From an uncultured Eubacteriales bacterium (GTDB lineage Bacteria; Bacillota; Clostridia; Oscillospirales; Acutalibacteraceae), in assembly GCA_900321515.1 (NCBI GenBank), contig ONWI01000088.1:1-17109 (forward strand): a DNA stretch of 17,109 nt, written 5' to 3'. Below are positions 14,276 through 17,109 of this stretch, one piece after another (position 1 is the stretch's first letter; every line of letters begins with the position of its first letter). Made by a program: the position numbers and the translations under genes. The notes beneath the pieces are model-generated. The model was not told the DNA's origin, ran no database searches, and saw nothing but the letters and a program-made list of their open reading frames with translations.

Positions 14276-15343
14276 TTATTTTACCTCGATGGTCCAACCG
14301 AATTCGTCCGGAATCTTACCGAACTGCATGCCGGTGATCTTGTCGTAGAGCATCTGGGAAATCTCACCGATTTCGCCGTTGTTGATCGGAATGATTGTGT
14401 CGCCGCACTTCAGTTCGCCGACAGGGGAAATGACTGCCGCGGTGCCGGTGCCGAACATCTCCTTGAATTCACCCTTTGCGTTGGCCTCAATAAGCTCTTC
14501 AACGGTGATAAGGCGCTCGGAAACCTTGTAGCCCATCTTTCTGAGAACTTCGATGACCGACTTTCTGGTAATGCCCGGCAGAATGGAGCCGCGGAGTATC
14601 GGAGTCACGATTTCGTCGCCAAGAACGAAAAATACATTCATTGCGCCGACTTCCTCGATGTACTTGCGCTCAACGCCGTCCAGCCAGAGAACCTGGCTGT
14701 AGCCCTGCTCGGCTGCGACGTCCTGAGCTTTGAGGGATGCGGCGTAGTTGCCGCCGGTCTTTGCGTATCCTGTGCCGCCGATGACCGCACGGACGTACTT
14801 TGTCTCGACGTAAATCTTAACCGGGGCCAGACCGCCGGCATAGTAAGAACCCGAGGGGCTCATTATGATAATAAACTTGTATTCGGTGGAGGTATGTGCG
14901 CCTAAAGCGTCCTCTGTGCCGATGATGAAAGGACGGATGTAAAGCGAAGCGCCGTCAGTGTGGGGAACCCAGTCGCGGTCTATGTCAACCAGCATTTCCA
15001 GAGCCTTCTCGGCAAGTTCCTCGTCGATGAGCGGAATGCTCAGACGGTCATTGGAGCTGTTGAGGCGGGCGAAGTTCTGATCGGGGCGGAAGAGTCTGAT
15101 CTTGCCGTCCACACCGCGGTAAGCCTTCATACCCTCAAAGACTTCCTGGCTGTAGTGCAGGCACATGCAGGCAGGTGTGAGATCGAGCGGACCGTAAGGA
15201 ACTATGCGGGGATCATGCCAGTGTCCGTCACTGTAATCCATGACAAACATGTGATCGGTAAATATCTTGCCGAAGCCTAACTTGCTCTCGTCTGCGGGCT
15301 TCTGCTTGGGATTGGTCGTGAGCTGAACCTTGATTTCTTCCAT
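14276..15343 (-). CDS. ilvE: Branched-chain amino acid aminotransferase
   Basis: The 355-residue product is a class IV PLP aminotransferase of the long BCAT type, which interconverts Leu/Ile/Val and their 2-oxo acids with 2-oxoglutarate. Family marks are LHYSQEVFEGMKAYRG (62-77), FRPDQNFARLNSSNDRL (85-101), LYIRPFIIGTE, the PLP lysine K195 in GYAKTGGNYAAS, QVLWLDG, and the ends EEVGAMNVFFV and EMFGTGTAAVISPVG. Start is ATG at 15343 with AGGAG (plus positions 15354-15358) 10 bases upstream; an in-frame TTG at 15361 overlaps the ribosome site and is unlikely. It is a single gene with its own promoter (15432-15460) and a hairpin in its short leader; the leader is too short for a T-box. Leu, Ile or Val preference is not told by sequence. 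Confidence 0.97.
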   Translation of the reverse strand: MEEIKVQLTTNPKQKPADESKLGFGKIFTDHMFVMDYSDGHWHDPRIVPYGPLDLTPACMCLHYSQEVFEGMKAYRGVDGKIRLFRPDQNFARLNSSNDRLSIPLIDEELAEKALEMLVDIDRDWVPHTDGASLYIRPFIIGTEDALGAHTSTEYKFIIIMSPSGSYYAGGLAPVKIYVETKYVRAVIGGTGYAKTGGNYAASLKAQDVAAEQGYSQVLWLDGVERKYIEEVGAMNVFFVLGDEIVTPILRGSILPGITRKSVIEVLRKMGYKVSERLITVEELIEANAKGEFKEMFGTGTAAVISPVGELKCGDTIIPINNGEIGEISQMLYDKITGMQFGKIPDEFGWTIEVK

Positions 15344-15383
15344 GATAAAAACACTCCTCAATTATTATAATCTCAATCGGATA

Positions 15384-15420
15384 AACGAATTATTGACAGT
15401 AAAAAAACAATAAATTCGTT
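15384..15420 (-). promoter_or_regulatory. Stem-loop in the ilvE 5' leader
   Basis: Plus positions 15384-15395 pair with 15408-15420, a 12-bp A/T-rich stem with one bulged base and a 12-base loop. It begins near the predicted transcript start and ends about 26 bases before the ribosome site. It could stabilise the mRNA; no regulatory partner stem is seen. Confidence 0.5.
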
Positions 15421-15431
15421 GATTAAAATAA

Positions 15432-15460
15432 ATTATACCACCTGATTGCCCATTTTGCAA
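15432..15460 (-). promoter_or_regulatory. ilvE promoter
   Basis: On the minus strand TTGCAA (15460-15455) and TATAAT (15437-15432) are spaced by 17 bases, with TGG directly before the -10 (extended -10). Confidence 0.82.
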
Positions 15461-15733
15461 GTTTTTTTATATAAATAATTCATACTACACATAGCAATTA
15501 GTGGTTGATACTTATTGTTAAGCGGAAGCGAAGAAGTTGACGAAAAAAATCCTATGGCATACTGCTAAAGGTGTTGAAAGCCAAAAGCAGTATAAACCAT
15601 AGGAGGCGCTGGGAATGGAGGGTAATTGCATAATATATTTATGTGGAAAATGTCGTGGATAATTATTGTGCGCGGCAGTTCTCCGGAAGTCTGAAGCAAA
15701 TTGGACAGCCTGCAATCAATAAGCCATGGGCAG
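15461..15733. other. Gene-free gap between ilvE promoter and vanY-like gene
   Basis: Apart from the terminator at 15542-15603 I see no convincing gene. A minus-strand open frame of 65 codons (15518-15715) runs through the terminator hairpin and lacks a ribosome site. The last 130 bases (15604-15733) would be the 3' untranslated part of the vanY-like mRNA. Confidence 0.5.
15542..15603 (-). terminator. Rho-independent terminator of the vanY-like gene
   Basis: CCTATGG/CCATAGG (15551-15557 with 15597-15603) and ATACTGCT/AGCAGTAT (15559-15566 with 15586-15593) form a 15-bp stem with a small internal loop. On the minus strand it is followed by ATTTTTTT. It lies 130 bases past the stop codon. Confidence 0.85.
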
Positions 15734-16552
15734 TCAGTTTACCTCGACAGCCTTGGGATTATCGGTCTTGACCGCTTTGACATACTGTTCGAGACACATA
15801 TTTGTTGTAAACATATATTCAGCAGCTTCATTGCCGACGTATCTTAGATGCCAAGGCTTTACCTCTGTACCGGTCACCTTTTTCGCAGCGTCACAGTATC
15901 TTATGATAAAGCCGTACAGATGTGCGTTTTGCGATACCCACTGGAACTGTTCGGTGATAGAGAAATAATCAATGCGGTTGGGATCAGTGGAAATGTCAAT
16001 TGAAGTGCCGAGCTGCGCTTCGTCCTCACCCGGAGCGAAAACCTCAGCTTTGACGCGCTTCTTTGCCTCCTCGGCGGTTGCGCCCTCAGCAATCAGCTTG
16101 TCGGCTTCATTGGCGAGCACTTCGCTTTGCTCGTCATAGGATACATATCCCTTCACCGGAACTATTCCGAGTCCGTCCTCAGACATTGCCGAGCACATTT
16201 CCAAAAATGCCTCGGCAGCGTCGGCGCGAAGGAAAATGTTGTCACCGTTTGGTAGAGTGCCGAGCGACATCAGATTTTCAGGTACATAATCACTCGGCAG
16301 AGGGGATGAGTGATTGACAATTCGCGGATAGGAAGATACTTCCGCGAGCGAATGTTCAGATGCGGCCACTTTGACAAATGACTCGTTTTCATCCCTGTTT
16401 ATCTGCACTGCGGCGATGGATATTGCGATTACAGCAATAGCCGCCGCGATTAATGCGCAGCGCTTGAATAGCTTTATGCGTCTGATCTTTATGGGAGATT
16501 TCTTAGCGCGGTAAACCGGCGCGTAATATTTCCCTGTGCCCTTGCCTGCCAT
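15734..16552 (-). CDS. VanY-like (M15B) membrane protein, active site degenerate
   Basis: The 272-residue protein has a basic cytoplasmic N-terminus, one membrane helix (33-50) and an extracellular domain matching VanY-type D-Ala-D-Ala carboxypeptidases: IVNHSSPLPSDYVPENL (78-94), the substrate loop near 134-142, NAHLYGFIIRY (209-219) and WHLRYVG (234-240). These enzymes trim the terminal D-Ala of wall peptides with a zinc ion. Here SGYRS reads KGYVS (134-138), the zinc motif SxHxxGxAxD reads DEAQLGTSID with A179 in place of His (D186 kept), and the catalytic Glu of EPWH is K232 (H235 kept). The fold is kept but the chemistry probably is not. ATG at 16552 has AAGGTG (plus 16561-16566) 8 bases upstream; the TTG at 16591 has no ribosome site. 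Confidence 0.85.
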   Translation of the reverse strand: MAGKGTGKYYAPVYRAKKSPIKIRRIKLFKRCALIAAAIAVIAISIAAVQINRDENESFVKVAASEHSLAEVSSYPRIVNHSSPLPSDYVPENLMSLGTLPNGDNIFLRADAAEAFLEMCSAMSEDGLGIVPVKGYVSYDEQSEVLANEADKLIAEGATAEEAKKRVKAEVFAPGEDEAQLGTSIDISTDPNRIDYFSITEQFQWVSQNAHLYGFIIRYCDAAKKVTGTEVKPWHLRYVGNEAAEYMFTTNMCLEQYVKAVKTDNPKAVEVN

Positions 16553-16617
16553 TGGAGGATCACCTTTTTCCACACAATAAATCAAATACAAATAACCAAA
16601 TCATATTACCAATTCAA

Positions 16618-16648
16618 ATTATAATTGATATATTTTAATGAGAGTTAA
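16618..16648 (-). promoter_or_regulatory. Possible promoter of the vanY-like gene
   Basis: On the minus strand TATAAT lies at 16623-16618. The nearest -35-like box, TTAACT (16648-16643), is 19 bases away, so the match is imperfect. Confidence 0.35.
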
Positions 16649-16751
16649 GCAATTTCTAATTAATTGTTACAGCTTTGTAAATTTACTGTCTCGATTTGTA
16701 ACTATTACAAAAACCAAACCTTAAATTTGTGTGAAATGTGAGCTGTAAGGC

Positions 16752-16780
16752 TTGCAAATCCGGGACAAATGATTTAATAT
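16752..16780 (+). promoter_or_regulatory. Promoter of the Gly/Asp-rich gene
   Basis: TTGCAA (16752-16757) and TAATAT (16775-16780) are 17 bases apart. It points away from the vanY-like gene and gives a leader of about 48 bases. Confidence 0.5.
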
Positions 16781-16834
16781 GTATTTGTGGAAGAGTATGT
16801 CTTTATTGCGTCGAAAGAAAAGGAGTGTATGAAA

Positions 16835-17109
16835 ATGGGCGGCAGCTTCGGAAGCGGCGGCTATCGCTTTGACGGCGATGCCAAGTACGATTTGGATAAC
16901 GATTTTGCTGGAACGGATTACGGTGCAGGATATGACGATTTTGATGACATGAGTGCCGGTTCAGGCGCGCGCAGACAGAGCTCCGGCGGCGGATATTATG
17001 ATGACGGATTCAGTGACGATTTCGGTGACGACGGTTACAGCGGAGGCTATGACGACGGATTCGACGACGATCTGGATGGCGGGTACGATGCACGCGGACG
17101 CGGAGGCTA
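16835..17109 (+). CDS. Gly/Asp/Tyr-rich protein, 3' end cut by window
   Basis: Ninety-one codons are visible and the frame is still open at the window end. The sequence begins MGGSFGSGGYRFDGD and is almost entirely Gly, Asp, Tyr, Phe and Ser, strongly acidic, with repeated YDDGF/DDFGDD units (about 54-80) and a few Arg near 50 and at 86-88. This is a disordered segment, probably a leading region of a larger protein whose folded domain lies beyond the window. There is no signal peptide at the start. Two in-frame ATGs exist: the one at 16835 has AAAGGAG (16819-16825) 9 bases upstream and is preferred over 16829 (3 bases). I do not recognise the family. Confidence 0.7.
   Translation, partial: MGGSFGSGGYRFDGDAKYDLDNDFAGTDYGAGYDDFDDMSAGSGARRQSSGGGYYDDGFSDDFGDDGYSGGYDDGFDDDLDGGYDARGRGG

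Noticed and set aside
15344..15361. TTG at 15361 as start of ilvE
   Set aside because: The codon lies within or upstream of the AGGAG site that serves the ATG at 15343.
15393..15421. Plus-strand TTGACA in the ilvE leader as a promoter
   Set aside because: There is no -10 box at proper distance and no plus-strand gene downstream.
15518..15715. 65-codon minus-strand open frame after the vanY-like gene
   Set aside because: It runs through a clear terminator hairpin and has no ribosome site.
16553..16591. TTG at 16591 as start of the vanY-like gene
   Set aside because: There is no ribosome site upstream, whereas the ATG at 16552 has AAGGTG at 8 bases.
1..17109. CRISPR arrays, tRNA/rRNA genes, transposases, phage or toxin-antitoxin genes
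   Set aside because: No regularly spaced direct repeats, cloverleaf-like genes or recognisable proteins of these kinds were seen on either strand.

Overview
This window looks like chromosomal DNA of a Gram-positive, low-to-medium GC anaerobe of the class Clostridia, most likely a Ruminococcaceae/Oscillospiraceae relative. The signs are the elongasome gene order mreB-mreC-mreD-mrdA-minD-like-mgsA, a ZapA/U32-peptidase pair, consensus TTGACA-17-TATAAT promoters, strong GGAGG ribosome sites, TTG start codons, and lipoprotein and sortless envelope proteins typical of gut Clostridia. No phage, transposase, CRISPR, tRNA or rRNA was seen.

Layout. Positions 1-589: the tail of a dispersed leader-like repeat followed by a small four-helix membrane protein. 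715-1252: a strongly promoted, terminator-bounded gene for a lysine/alanine-rich histone-H1-like protein with a small C-terminal domain. 1343-3901: zapA and a U32 peptidase gene overlapping by 4 bases. 4036-10587: the cell-shape cluster, made of a transglutaminase-like lipoprotein, mreB, mreC, mreD, a 370-base spacer filled by a GC-rich repeat with four tandem hairpins, and mrdA (PBP2). 10698-12126: a separately promoted MinD-like protein and methylglyoxal synthase, closed by a terminator. 12139-13535: a membrane-anchored polysaccharide deacetylase with Ig-like domains on both sides of the catalytic domain, with its own consensus promoter and terminator. 13748-14157: a small lipoprotein whose terminator is shared with the convergent ilvE. 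14276-15460: ilvE on the minus strand. 15542-16552: a VanY-like membrane protein on the minus strand. 16752-17109: a divergent Gly/Asp/Tyr-rich gene cut by the window end.

How it fits together. Most genes serve the cell envelope: the MreBCD-PBP2 machine for lateral wall growth, ZapA for the division ring, a deacetylase and VanY-like protein on wall material, and three surface lipid- or membrane-anchored proteins. Metabolic genes (mgsA, ilvE) and a probable RNA-hydroxylation-type U32 protein are interleaved.

The most unusual points: (1) the gene in the minCDE slot encodes a MinD-like protein that has lost both signature lysines of the P-loop and ends before a membrane-targeting helix, while minC and minE are absent; (2) the VanY-like protein has lost the zinc-ligand His, the catalytic Glu and the substrate-binding Arg of its family; (3) the methylglyoxal synthase has Gly where the catalytic Asp is expected; (4) two copies of a structured repeat each end about 29 bases before a start codon in the same orientation, as if they were mobile or duplicated 5' leaders.
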